This document shows, piece by piece, positions 17,892-26,476 of a stretch of 64,000 nt of DNA. The position numbers and the translations under genes were made by a program. The notes beneath the pieces are model-generated. The model saw only the letters and a list, made by a program, of their open reading frames with translations. It ran no database searches and was not told the DNA's origin. The stretch is taken from positions 62,001-126,000 of the forward strand of contig NZ_SGIS01000008.1 of assembly GCF_004208535.1 (NCBI RefSeq). Reading direction: 5' to 3'. Source of the DNA: Sphingomonas populi (lineage in GTDB: Bacteria > Pseudomonadota > Alphaproteobacteria > Sphingomonadales > Sphingomonadaceae). Position 1 is the stretch's first letter. Each line of letters starts with the position of its first letter.

Positions 17892-18202
17892 CAGGATTTC
17901 CGCGCCATCGTCTCGAGCGACTTGGAGACGCTCTCGATCGAACTGTGCGAGCTTTCCGACAGGAAGCTCATCTTCATCGATTCGGCGGTCAGCTTGGTGA
18001 TCTCGGAGGGATTGTCCCCGCCGTCGCTGATTCCGCCCGATTGCTGCTCGATCACCGCCGCCTGCTTGTCGAGCGCCTGGCCCCAGGCGTTGGCGAACGC
18101 CTCGAACCAGTTGTTCGAGGACTCGTCGGTCTTGGCGAAGCTACGGCCGGTCGCGGGTGCGGCGGCGAGGTTCGACAGGTTGATTCCGGTGTTGATGGTC
18201 AT
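17891..18202 (-). CDS. sctF: Probable SctF-type needle subunit
   Basis: A 103-aa protein, a little longer than usual needle subunits (about 80). The ATG at 18202 has AGGAG 8 bases upstream. It has a Ser/Asn-rich start, an aromatic helix (NNWFEAFANAWGQALDKQAA), a short Gly/Asp turn (SGGISDGGDNPSE, the expected helix-loop-helix breaker), and a second helix (ITKLTAESMKMSFLSESSHS) ending ETMARKS. The helix-turn-helix design and the position between sctD and sctI support a needle, but the usual C-terminal signature is not clear. A small chaperone or accessory factor is the alternative. Confidence 0.55.
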   Translation of the reverse strand: MTINTGINLSNLAAAPATGRSFAKTDESSNNWFEAFANAWGQALDKQAAVIEQQSGGISDGGDNPSEITKLTAESMKMSFLSESSHSSIESVSKSLETMARKS

Positions 18203-18224
18203 GGCACTTCTCCTTGGAATTGCG

Positions 18225-19346
18225 TCAGAGACGGATGTCCTCGAAACGGCCGTCCTTTTCGAAGCGGACGCGGCCCTCCGCGATCGCGACGAGTTTGTGG
18301 CCGGTCGGCAACGTCGCGCCGGGGAACCAGCGCGAGCCGTCGGCGGTGGCGATGTAGCCGGGGTCTTCCACCACGGTCGCGAGGCCCGCGCCGCTACGCG
18401 CGAAATAGCTTTGCAGCGGATTGTCGCCGAGCGCATCGTCGGTGCGGAACGCGACGCGCTGGAGCCCCGGCACGTCGTTCGAGAGCAGCTTGCGTAACTG
18501 GTCCTGCCGATCGGCGGGCATATAGGCGGCGGTGATGACGATGCCGCCAACCCCCGCCGGTGCGGCCTTGGCCTGCACACCTTGCGCCTGCAAAACGTCT
18601 GCAGCCGCAGTCGCCAGCGCTGCCGAAGAGGTCACGTCGAGCACCACCGGCACGTCGCGCCTCGCGACCAGCGTGCGCAGCCGCGCGAGATCCCCGTCAC
18701 GCGCGACCGCGCCGTGGACGATCAGCCCGCCAACCGGATCGGCGCCGACCTTGAGGCCGTGAAAGCCGCCCTGCTCGAGCGTTTCCGCGAGCGCCTCGGG
18801 CGAGTGTGCGCGGTCTGCAATCAACGCGCCGACCGGCTGCACCGCCGCGGTCAGCAGAACCGCCGAGACGGCACCGAGCGCGAGCCGCCGCACGCCGAAG
18901 CGATCCACCACCCGCGCCGCCTCCGCGCGGGCGTTGGCGAGCAGCCGGTCGCCGAGGCGCGGCACCGGCAGCGGCGCGACCGGCGCGGCGCAGCGCCCTT
19001 CACCCATGCGCTCCGCCTCCGCCCAGCGCGGCGATCCGGCGGCGCCGTGCGCGACCAGGAATTCGCCGAAGCGGAACGGCAGATACGCGGGCAGCATCGC
19101 TTCCTCGCCCACCTCCAGCGGCCGACCGAGCAACTCGATGCGCCCGGACACGACATGCACCACCGCCGCATCCGCCTCGACGCGCAATTCGACGCACGCA
19201 TCGCGCGTCCCCGCGCCACGCAGCACCACGTCACTCGCCAGGGCATGGCCGATGCGCAGCCGCGCGCCCGGGGTCAGCGCATATTCCTTGCCGGCGAGCC
19301 GGCCACCGACGATGCGCAGCACCGCGTCACGGGATACGAGAGTCAT
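18225..19346 (-). CDS. sctD: SctD, inner-membrane ring protein
   Basis: A 373-aa protein. The N-terminal cytoplasmic FHA-like domain is at about 5-100 (RIVGGRLAGKEYALTPGARL, LRIGHALASDVVLRGAG). One membrane helix is near 165-185 (LALGAVSAVLLTAAVQPVGAL). The periplasmic part has repeated BON-like ring-building folds (GFHGLKVGADPVGGLIVHGA, VPVVLDVTSSAALATAAADV). This order is the standard SctD layout. It would ring SctJ and contact SctC above and the sorting platform below. It overlaps sctC by 4 bases. Confidence 0.92.
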   Translation of the reverse strand: MTLVSRDAVLRIVGGRLAGKEYALTPGARLRIGHALASDVVLRGAGTRDACVELRVEADAAVVHVVSGRIELLGRPLEVGEEAMLPAYLPFRFGEFLVAHGAAGSPRWAEAERMGEGRCAAPVAPLPVPRLGDRLLANARAEAARVVDRFGVRRLALGAVSAVLLTAAVQPVGALIADRAHSPEALAETLEQGGFHGLKVGADPVGGLIVHGAVARDGDLARLRTLVARRDVPVVLDVTSSAALATAAADVLQAQGVQAKAAPAGVGGIVITAAYMPADRQDQLRKLLSNDVPGLQRVAFRTDDALGDNPLQSYFARSGAGLATVVEDPGYIATADGSRWFPGATLPTGHKLVAIAEGRVRFEKDGRFEDIRL

Positions 19347-21139
19347 GGCTTTGCTCCGGGCGCGAGGGGCGTCGTGGTGGTGGAAACGCTGGTGGCGGGC
19401 GCGAGGTCGTCGAGCCGCACGACGCGCGGCGTGATGAGGAACAGACGCTCGATCCGCGACGAGGATTTCGAGCGCGTCTTGAACAGATTGCCCAGCACCG
19501 GAATGTCGCCGATGATCGGGATCTTGCTTTCGGCATCGTATTTCGCGTTGACGGTCAGCCCGCCGAGCAAGAGGCTCTCGCCCTCGTTGATGAGCGCCTG
19601 TGTGTTGACGCTGGCGTTCTCCACGACCGGAATGCGATCGACCCGGTTGTCGAGGATCGTGCCGTCCTGCACCGCCACCACCATGCGGATGCGAGGGCTT
19701 CCGTTCTCGCTCAAAACGTGCGGGTTGACGCGCAGCACCGTGCCCGCCGTGACGTTGAACAGATCGACCTGCCGGTCGCCGGCGACGCGGACGTAGAAGG
19801 TCTGCGTGCGATCGAACACCGCCTCGACATTCGACAAGGTGACGAGTTGTGGCCGTGACACGATCCGCGCGGCACCCTTCTGTTCGAGCGCGGTGATCCG
19901 CGAAATCAGCTCGCGGTGCGCGCCGATCACGCTGGAAAGCGACAGGCCGGCGTTGGCCGCGCCGGTGTTGGCGATGTCGGTCGCCGCATTGCCGGTGCGG
20001 GTGGTGAGGTCACCCCCGAACAGCGCGTTGAAGCCCTGGCTCTGGACCCGCCAGTTGATGCCGAGCTCGCGCGCCTTGTCGATGTTGAGATCGATGATCG
20101 TCGCTTCGAGTTGGACGACCTGCGGCGCGATATCGAGCGCGCGCACCAGCCCTTCGTAAGCGGGCATATTCTCGGGCCGGTCTCGCACGATCACCGCGTT
20201 GAGCGAGGGATCGATACTGATGCGCGGCCCCGACTGGACGTAGCGGCCATTCGGGCTGTTGGGCGGGGACGCAGTGCCGGGCTGGCCCGGCGGCAGACCG
20301 AGATATTCGTCGTCATAGGGCCGCGCCTGCGAAAGCTGTCCGGCGTCCGGCTCGACCGAGTCGAGCCCGCGCCCGCCGAGCCGGGTCTGGCTCTGGCGAA
20401 GCTGGCGGCTGCCATATTGGCTGGTGATCGAGCCCGCGACCGGCTGGCCGTCGCCCATGATCCTGCTGAGCGTCGAGCCGACGCCGGGCACTTTGCTCTC
20501 GCGTCCGGCGGCGGTCAGCATCGTATCGTCGGCGCGCGCATATTTGAGATAGAAGACGCGCAATTCATAAGGCTCGACCGCGTCGAGCACGGCGGTGCGC
20601 GCCGGCGCGATCCGGTCGATCGCGCCTTGCCCGGCGCCCTGAGCAACCGGCAGCGCGGCGGCGAGTTGCTGAACCTGCTCGACGAATTTGGGCACGCCGG
20701 TAACGAGCAGCGACTCTGCGGAGGTGACGCGGACGTGATCGTTGTCGTCGCCAAGCCCCGCGCGCGCGATCGCGCCCGCCAGTTCCTGCGCCCGGCCGGC
20801 CGGCACCGCGACCGTGCGGCTCTGCACGTCGTTGGCGGCATAAACGGCGACGGTCGCGCCATCGTGATAGGCGACCAGGTTGAACGCACGCGACACGTTC
20901 GCCCACACGCTCGCCGGCGCGCCGGTGAAGCGGCCGTTGACCTTGCCGGTCAGCCCCGTACTGACCACCACCGGCAGACCGGCTGCGGCGAAGAACTGGT
21001 TGAGGAACACGCCGACATCCTGATCGCGCGCCTCGATCGCGATTGGCTTGGCGGTGAACGGAATCGGCCCCGCGAACCCCGGTGCAGTGGCAAGCAGCAC
21101 ACAGGCGCAGGCGGACATGGTACGAAGCGCGCGGATCAT
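19343..21139 (-). CDS. sctC: SctC, outer-membrane secretin
   Basis: A 598-aa secretin. Signal peptide to about residue 24; N0 STN-like domain (FLNQFFAAAGLPVVVSTGLT); N1/N3 domains with HVRVTSAESLLVTGVPKFVE and ALNAVIVRDRPENMPAYEGL; then the secretin barrel with VQLEATIIDLNIDKARELGI. The signature NTQALINEGESLLLGGLTV leads into IPIIGDIPVLGNLFKTRSKS and RIERLFLITPRVVRL. A secretin separates this system from a flagellum. The middle holds a Gln/Ser-rich insertion (about 230-290). No pilotin gene is recognised nearby. Confidence 0.96.
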   Translation of the reverse strand: MIRALRTMSACACVLLATAPGFAGPIPFTAKPIAIEARDQDVGVFLNQFFAAAGLPVVVSTGLTGKVNGRFTGAPASVWANVSRAFNLVAYHDGATVAVYAANDVQSRTVAVPAGRAQELAGAIARAGLGDDNDHVRVTSAESLLVTGVPKFVEQVQQLAAALPVAQGAGQGAIDRIAPARTAVLDAVEPYELRVFYLKYARADDTMLTAAGRESKVPGVGSTLSRIMGDGQPVAGSITSQYGSRQLRQSQTRLGGRGLDSVEPDAGQLSQARPYDDEYLGLPPGQPGTASPPNSPNGRYVQSGPRISIDPSLNAVIVRDRPENMPAYEGLVRALDIAPQVVQLEATIIDLNIDKARELGINWRVQSQGFNALFGGDLTTRTGNAATDIANTGAANAGLSLSSVIGAHRELISRITALEQKGAARIVSRPQLVTLSNVEAVFDRTQTFYVRVAGDRQVDLFNVTAGTVLRVNPHVLSENGSPRIRMVVAVQDGTILDNRVDRIPVVENASVNTQALINEGESLLLGGLTVNAKYDAESKIPIIGDIPVLGNLFKTRSKSSSRIERLFLITPRVVRLDDLAPATSVSTTTTPLAPGAKP

Positions 21140-23109
21140 TCGGCGGCTCCAACCGTATCGGCATCCTCGATGGCGGTCGGCGTCCGATCCAGTTGGCCAG
21201 CCACGTCGAGCGGCACGTCGGTCATCAGTTCGTTGAACGCCAGCACGGGCAGTTCAAACAGATCGGCGGCGAGCAGCCGCCGCAACGGCCGACGCAGGTC
21301 ATAAGCGGTGACGACCGCGCGCGCGCCGCTCTCGGCCACTTCACGGCGGATCATGTCGATCATCGTGCGGGCATGATCTGGCTCCATCGCCAGCCGCGCG
21401 ACCCCGTCGAGCATGCGGATATTGTCGCGGCAGAACCGCTCGAGGGTGGTGCCGATCACCAGCACCCGAAACCGCCCGTCGGCGGTCAGGTGCGGCGGCG
21501 CGAGATAGCGCTTCAGCGCGACGCGGGTGAGATCGGCGAGCGGGATCGCGGCGCGCTCGTTCTGCCCGGCCTCGGCGATCGCCTCCAGCACATCGCGCAT
21601 GTTGCGCATCGGCACTTCCTCCTCGGCGTGCAGCCGCAGGATTTCGGCGATGCGAGTGACGGGCACGGCGCGCACCACTTCCTTGACGACATCGGGGAAA
21701 TCGGCGCCGATCCGGTTGAGGATGCCGGTGACTTCCTGCAGCCCGAGGAACTGCCCGATGTGGCGTCGCAACACCGCCTCGATTTCGGCGCACAGCTTCG
21801 CCTCGAAATCCTCCTGCGCGATCACGCCGCCCGCGACCGGTGCGTCGTAAAGGAACAGCGCCCATTTGCCGGGCTGGCCGGGGTTCGCCGTACTCGGCAC
21901 GATCTCGGCGGCGGGAAGCGGAACGCCGAGCCGGTCCTGCGCGCGGTCCAGAACCGCCGTCACCGCGAGCGAGAGCGCCGTGACGCGCGCGCCTGTCAAA
22001 CCGGGTGCTGCGACTTCGATCACCAGCGGGCGCACCGCGCGGAGCGGCGCTGGCTTGGCTTCGATCGTCGTCGGGATCGGTGCGGGGCTGCTATCGAAGC
22101 GCGCGAGCCGGGCACGGATCAGCGCATTGGAGGTCGGGTGGTTCCACGCCCCGCCCGCAAACAGGGCGGCGCTCAGGCCGATGAACACCAACGTCGGGAA
22201 ACCGGGAATGATCGCGAGCAACAGACACAAGGCACCGGCGATGCCGAGCACGCGCGGTTTGCTGGCGATCTGGCGCGCGATGGTCGGGCCGAGATCGCGC
22301 TCGTCCTCCTCGTCGGTGGTGCGCGTGACGAGCAGGCCCGCCGCCATCGCGCTGAACAAGGCGGGCAATTGCGCGACGAGACCGTCGCCGATCGTCAGGA
22401 TCGAATAGGTCGTGATCGCTTCGCCCGCCGGCATGCCGTGCGAGAAGATGCCGACGCCCAGCCCGCCGATCAGATTGACCAGCACGATGATGATCGAGGC
22501 GATCGCATCGCCTTTCACGAACTTCATCGCGCCATCGAGGCTGCCGTGCAGCTTGCTTTCGTTTTCCAGCGTGCGGCGGCGCGCACGCGCCTCGTCCTTG
22601 CCGATCAGGCCGGAGCGCAGATCGCTGTCGATCGACAATTGCTTGCCCGGCATCGCATCGAGGCTGAAACGCGCCGCGACCTCGGCGACGCGCTCCGCGC
22701 CCTTGGAGATCACCACGAACTGTACGATCGTGATGATGAGAAACACGACAAGCCCGACGATCAGGTTGCCGCCCGCCACCATTTCGCCGAACTGGCGGAC
22801 GATATGGCCGGCCTCGGCATGGCCGAGGATCATCCGCGTCGTCGCGATCGAGATGGCCAGGCGGAACAGCGTGGTCAGCAGCAACACCGAGGGGAAGGTC
22901 GAAAAGTCGAGCGGCTTGGTGACGTAGAGCGTGCTCAGCAGCAGCAGCACGCCGACCGTCATGTTGGTGGCGATCAGCACATCGAGCACCAGCGGCGGCA
23001 GCGGCAGGATCAGCAGGCCGATGACGGCGACCAGCGCGCCGACCAGCATCAGATCGGCGGCGCGCAGGCTCGTGCGCGGCAGGCGGTGGAACAGGGCGGC
23101 GGCGCTCAT
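21136..23109 (-). CDS. sctV: SctV, export gate protein
   Basis: FlhA/HrcV-family inner-membrane protein of 657 aa. The N-terminal half has about eight membrane helices (VLVIGTT-free part starting ADLMLVGALVAVIGLLILPL). The FHIPEP-region motif is GSLDGAMKFVKGDAIASIII, and GEMVAGGNLIVGLVVFLII lies just before it. The cytoplasmic C-terminal domain starts near 330 and ends RLLAADLFELPVLAFNELM. It forms a nonameric ring that receives substrates and uses proton motive force. It overlaps the transglycosylase gene and sctC by 4 bases each. Confidence 0.96.
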   Translation of the reverse strand: MSAAALFHRLPRTSLRAADLMLVGALVAVIGLLILPLPPLVLDVLIATNMTVGVLLLLSTLYVTKPLDFSTFPSVLLLTTLFRLAISIATTRMILGHAEAGHIVRQFGEMVAGGNLIVGLVVFLIITIVQFVVISKGAERVAEVAARFSLDAMPGKQLSIDSDLRSGLIGKDEARARRRTLENESKLHGSLDGAMKFVKGDAIASIIIVLVNLIGGLGVGIFSHGMPAGEAITTYSILTIGDGLVAQLPALFSAMAAGLLVTRTTDEEDERDLGPTIARQIASKPRVLGIAGALCLLLAIIPGFPTLVFIGLSAALFAGGAWNHPTSNALIRARLARFDSSPAPIPTTIEAKPAPLRAVRPLVIEVAAPGLTGARVTALSLAVTAVLDRAQDRLGVPLPAAEIVPSTANPGQPGKWALFLYDAPVAGGVIAQEDFEAKLCAEIEAVLRRHIGQFLGLQEVTGILNRIGADFPDVVKEVVRAVPVTRIAEILRLHAEEEVPMRNMRDVLEAIAEAGQNERAAIPLADLTRVALKRYLAPPHLTADGRFRVLVIGTTLERFCRDNIRMLDGVARLAMEPDHARTMIDMIRREVAESGARAVVTAYDLRRPLRRLLAADLFELPVLAFNELMTDVPLDVAGQLDRTPTAIEDADTVGAAE

Positions 23110-23882
23110 CGCGCGCCCCCCGCCGTCGCCACCATCGCGGCGCGCATCGCCTGGTAGCGGCCCATCACCGTATCGACATACGCGAGCGTCTCACGGTACG
23201 GCGGCACGCGATTGCCGTAGCGCGCGACCGCGCCCTCCCCGGCATTGTACGCTCCGAGGATCAACCCGAAATCCCGCCCGTAGCGGCGTTGCAGCCGCTT
23301 GAGCAGCCGCGCGCCCGCGTCGATATTGGTGGCGGGCTCGTACAGGCCCGCTGGCCGCACGCCGAGCGTCGTGCCGGTCGCGGGCATGATCTGCATGAGA
23401 CCGACCGCCTTCGCGTGTGACACCACCGCCGGGCGATAGGCCGATTCGGTGCGAATGATCGCGTGCAGGAACAGCGGGTCGATGTGATAGGCAGCGGCGG
23501 CACGTACCACCTCGCGGTCGAACGGGCGCGGCATGCCAGACCAGCGCGCGGTGGTGATCGCGCCATCGGTGGAATCGGGCGGCGGCGGCGCGGCGCGCTT
23601 GCCGCGCGGCGCCGGCTTCGCCTTCACACCGAGGATACGGACCACACCGTCATCCACGGGCACGCCATCGCGCGGCTCGCTGACGATGGCGCCCTGGCAA
23701 GCGCCGAGCGACTCGAACTCGCTCAGCGTGCGCGGGTCCGCCACGCGAAGATTCGCGGTGAGCGGACACGTCTCAAACAGATTCGTGTCTTTTTTCGGCT
23801 GCGCGAAGCAAACGGAGCTGGAAAAGGCAATCAAACCGGAAGCAGCGATACTATATGCAGCAATGCGAATGCTGTTCTTCAT
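23106..23882 (-). CDS. Lytic transglycosylase of the type III locus
   Basis: A 258-aa exported enzyme cleaving peptidoglycan so that the secretion apparatus can pass. A signal peptide ends near SSVCFAQ (about 28). The SLT domain at about 140-240 has FLHAIIRTESAYRPAVVSHA (catalytic Glu in RTESAY), then GLMQIMPATGTTLGV and LILGAYNAGEGAVARYG. The ATG at 23882 begins a proper signal peptide; the upstream extension to 24038 does not. It is the first gene of the minus operon, coupled to sctV by ATGA. The role in assembly is inferred from location; the enzyme family is clear. Confidence 0.92.
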   Translation of the reverse strand: MKNSIRIAAYSIAASGLIAFSSSVCFAQPKKDTNLFETCPLTANLRVADPRTLSEFESLGACQGAIVSEPRDGVPVDDGVVRILGVKAKPAPRGKRAAPPPPDSTDGAITTARWSGMPRPFDREVVRAAAAYHIDPLFLHAIIRTESAYRPAVVSHAKAVGLMQIMPATGTTLGVRPAGLYEPATNIDAGARLLKRLQRRYGRDFGLILGAYNAGEGAVARYGNRVPPYRETLAYVDTVMGRYQAMRAAMVATAGGAR

Positions 23883-24299
23883 CACGAGGCGATCTCCGAT
23901 CCAACTGAGGAACCCAGCAAAATGTCGATCCGAACCGTCTTGTCCAAGCGCCCGATGCCCGTCGCGGCGCCCTGCCTGCAGTGTAACCTGTGGTAACTTC
24001 CCTGTTACAGTATGTGTCTCGACCAAGCGGCTACCCAACCAAAGGATTGTAATGAAAGCCGTTGTCGACGGGCCGTGCAGTTTTTAACGACGAACCGAGC
24101 CAGCGCCCCGACATCCATCGCATTCCCCTTGACTGTTGCAGATATGCTACATTTTTGCGAAGAATCGTTCCGCCAACGCAATATCCGCAATATCCGCACG
24201 TCTCATCGCGTCTTGTCACATTTGTATTGACCAACGCGGCCGATCCGGCATTTTTACTTCCGTTGCTCTATCCGAATTGCCTGCCCCAAAGTCTTGAAC

Positions 24300-24320
24300 A
24301 TCACGCATTACTTGCGTGAT
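24300..24320. repeat. Palindrome in the sctU leader
   Basis: ATCACGCA (24300-24307) and TGCGTGAT (24313-24320) are perfect inverted arms around TTACT. The site lies 56 bases upstream of the sctU ATG, a plausible operator position. No partner regulator is identified. Confidence 0.6.
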
Positions 24321-24335
24321 TCGATGCCCCAAGTC

Positions 24336-24357
24336 GGCGCGACAGTCCTGTCGCGCC
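24336..24357. repeat. Perfect GC-rich palindrome just before sctU
   Basis: GGCGCGACAG (24336-24345) and CTGTCGCGCC (24348-24357) with a 2-base centre. It ends 18 bases upstream of the sctU start, next to the AGGGAA ribosome-binding site. As DNA it could be an operator; as RNA the 2-base loop would be tight but a stem could limit translation. Confidence 0.6.
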
Positions 24358-24375
24358 CGATCAGGGAACACATTG

Positions 24376-25515
24376 ATGGCCGACAAGAACGACGGCGGCG
24401 ACAAGACAGAAAAGCCGACCGCGAAGCGGCTGCGCGATGCGCGCAGGAAAGGCGACGTCGCCAAGTCGAAAGACTTCAGCGCCGCGCTTGGCATGATCGT
24501 CTGGCTCGCGCTGTTCGGCACCGCCGCCGGGCTGCTCGGCGGCCAGATCGCCGATTTCACCACGATGACAGTCGAGCGGGCGGTGTCGCAGCCGTTCGCG
24601 ACGACCTTGCCGCTGCTCGGCTGGAGCGCGTTCGGGCTGTTGCTCGGCATCGCCGGCATGACGCTGGTGCCTGCCGCGATTGCCGGTCTCGCTGCCGAAT
24701 TCTTCCAGACGGGCGTGATCCTCACCACCGAGAAGATGAAGCCGACGCTCGACAAGATGAACCCCGTCGAGGGGCTCAAGAAGATGTTCAGTATGGACAA
24801 TCTCGTCGAGCTGGCGAAAACTTTGGTCAAGGCGATGCTGATCCTCGGCATCGTCGTGCTGGTGATGCGCGGCGCATTTGGCGCGCTCGGCGAATTGCTC
24901 AATGCCGCAGCCTGGTCGCCATTGCAGTCGAGCGGCCCGCAGGTCGCGGCGCAGGTGCTCGGACTCAGCCAGTCGGTGACGTTGCAACTGCTCGGATGGA
25001 CGACTGGGGTGTTCCTGCTCGTCGCGTTCGCCGACCGAATCTACGCGCATCACACATTCATCAAGAAGCTCAAGATGAGCCGCCGCGACATCCGGCAGGA
25101 GCATAAGGATAGCGAGGGCGATCCCCTGCTGCGCCAGCAGCGCCGCCAGATGCACGAGGAATATGCCAACCAGAATGCGATCGGGGCAGCGGGGACGGCC
25201 AACGTGCTGCTGGTCAACCCGACCCACCTCGCGATCGCACTCGATTACGATCCCGCCGCGTGCCCGGTGCCGGTGATCGCCGCCAAGGGCGAAGGGCCAC
25301 TCGCCGCAGCGATGCGCGCGCGCGCCGAGGAGGAAGGCGTGCCGATCGTGCGCAACATCGGCCTCGCCCGCACGATCTTCGCCACCGCCGACACCGGCGC
25401 GATCATCCCCGAGCCTTTGTTCGACGCGATCGCCGAGATCATTTTGTGGGCGAAGCGCGCGCGCGCCGGCGACGCACCGCTCCACCGCGAGGATGCACAG
25501 GAGTTCGGGATATGA
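24376..25515 (+). CDS. sctU: SctU, autocleaving export switch protein
   Basis: FlhB/YscU-family inner-membrane protein of 379 aa. The start MADKNDGGDKTEKPTAKRLR is typical, with DARRKGDVAKSKDFSAAL next. Four membrane helices lie within about 30-225. The cytoplasmic domain carries the self-cleavage site N281-P-T-H (VLLVNPTHLAIAL); cleavage between Asn and Pro lets SctP switch substrate class. The ATG at 24376 is preceded by AGGGAA; the frame continues upstream without similarity. First gene of the plus-strand operon. Confidence 0.96.
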   Translation: MADKNDGGDKTEKPTAKRLRDARRKGDVAKSKDFSAALGMIVWLALFGTAAGLLGGQIADFTTMTVERAVSQPFATTLPLLGWSAFGLLLGIAGMTLVPAAIAGLAAEFFQTGVILTTEKMKPTLDKMNPVEGLKKMFSMDNLVELAKTLVKAMLILGIVVLVMRGAFGALGELLNAAAWSPLQSSGPQVAAQVLGLSQSVTLQLLGWTTGVFLLVAFADRIYAHHTFIKKLKMSRRDIRQEHKDSEGDPLLRQQRRQMHEEYANQNAIGAAGTANVLLVNPTHLAIALDYDPAACPVPVIAAKGEGPLAAAMRARAEEEGVPIVRNIGLARTIFATADTGAIIPEPLFDAIAEIILWAKRARAGDAPLHREDAQEFGI

Positions 25516-25820
25516 CGATTGGCGCCGTCCTCTCCAGCCTGTTCGCGGTGGTGATCGCACTTGCGGCGGTGCTCGGACTCGCCTGGGTGCTGCTGAAAGG
25601 CCTGCGTAAGTGGCAGGACCGCTTCCAGGGCGACGAGGAAGGCGGTGAGCGCCCGATCCGCTTCTTGCGCGCGATGCCGCTCGGCCAGACCGAGCGCGTC
25701 GTGATGGTCGAGGTCCGCGGCGAGACGATGCTGCTCGGCGTGACTGCGGGCGGAATCAGCCTGCTCGCGCGCTGGCCCGAGGGTGCGCCCGCCGCCATCA
25801 CCACGGAGAGTCTGCGATGA
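25512..25820 (+). CDS. FliO-like protein inside the type III operon
   Basis: A 102-aa protein. One N-terminal membrane helix (LFAVVIALAAVLGLAWVLLK, about 9-30) is followed by a basic/acidic linker and the cytoplasmic FliO domain: RAMPLGQTERVVMVEVRGET, then MLLGVTAGGISLLARWPEG. The L-G-x-x-E-R-V-V and L-G-V-T-x-G-x-I-x-L-L pattern is characteristic of flagellar FliO, which helps assemble the FliP (SctR) pentamer. FliO is normally absent from injectisomes, yet this copy overlaps sctU by 4 bases upstream and sctQ by 4 bases downstream and lies in front of sctR. It is therefore an integral operon gene, not an intruder. Confidence 0.85.
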   Translation: MTIGAVLSSLFAVVIALAAVLGLAWVLLKGLRKWQDRFQGDEEGGERPIRFLRAMPLGQTERVVMVEVRGETMLLGVTAGGISLLARWPEGAPAAITTESLR

Positions 25821-26476
25821 AGCTCGATCGCCTGCCCCGGCTCGACCCGGCCGAAGCGCGGCTGCGCGAGACGGTGCCCGCCGCGCTGTCGGGTCGGCGC
25901 TGCACGGGCGGTACGCTCGTCGCGCATATCCCCGCCGTCCCGCCGACGGTGCGCTGGTGGTATGCCTGCGCCGAAGGTGCGGCGTTCGCCATACTCCTCG
26001 ACGGCGGTCGCGACGCGCGGCTGCTGACCGACGACGGCCCCGCAGCCGCCGAAGCGCTTGAGGCGTGCGAGCCGTTGCTGCGCGAAATCGAACTCGGCCT
26101 CGGCATCGCGCTCGTCCCCGAACGGCTCGACGAGACACCGCCGCTTGCGCCGGCCATTGATGTGACGGTGCTCCACGCGGGCGCGGCGCGGCAACGTGTG
26201 TTGCTCGCGCTGCCGCCGGGCCTCGCGCTCCACCCCGCCGCACCCGAGTTCGCCCCCGAATTGCTCGGCGCGGTCGGCGTGCGCGTCGCGGTGCGGATCG
26301 CCGGCCCACGGCTCGCCCCGCACGATGCCGCCGCGCTCGCGCCGGGCGACCTAGTGCTGCTCGGCACCCCGCTCGCCGCGACGCTGCACGTCCCCGGTCA
26401 ACCGCCGTTCGCCGGCCGGTTCGACCCCGCCGCCGCCCATTTCGTGCCCGCCTGCCCCCCTTTGAGGAGCCTTTGA
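25817..26476 (+). CDS. SctQ N-terminal subunit with one SpoA domain (HrcQa-like)
   Basis: A 219-aa sorting-platform/C-ring protein. The first 140 residues are a weakly conserved SctQ N-domain (RWWYACAEGAAFAILLDGGR, LLREIELGLGIALVPERL). The C-terminal 60 are a SpoA fold (LAPHDAAALAPGDLVLLGTP, then LAATLHVPGQPPFAGRFD). Full SctQ has two SpoA domains in 300 or more residues; here the second is a separate gene immediately downstream. This is the same arrangement as HrcQa/HrcQb in Pseudomonas syringae. It overlaps fliO-like by ATGA and the next gene by TGATG. Confidence 0.83.
   Translation: MKLDRLPRLDPAEARLRETVPAALSGRRCTGGTLVAHIPAVPPTVRWWYACAEGAAFAILLDGGRDARLLTDDGPAAAEALEACEPLLREIELGLGIALVPERLDETPPLAPAIDVTVLHAGAARQRVLLALPPGLALHPAAPEFAPELLGAVGVRVAVRIAGPRLAPHDAAALAPGDLVLLGTPLAATLHVPGQPPFAGRFDPAAAHFVPACPPLRSL

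Larger units (their letters stand above)
23883..24375. promoter_or_regulatory. Divergent control region between the two type III operons
   Basis: No gene in 493 bases, and AT-richer than the flanks. Both operon promoters must lie here. Visible elements: TGTAAC (23982) and GTTACA (24004) facing each other with a third GTAAC copy between; the palindromes at 24300-24320 and 24336-24357; and two directly repeated half-site-like words, CGATCCAACT (23897) and CGATCCGAAC (23926), that resemble the palindromic half-sites in the substrate region. I cannot assign -35/-10 boxes with confidence. Confidence 0.55.

Noticed and set aside
21082..23157. Very long open frame opposite sctC/sctV
   Set aside because: Antisense of real genes; Arg/His/Gln-rich translation typical of GC-rich shadow frames. 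The same holds for long opposite frames across frmA, the hexosaminidase and emrB.
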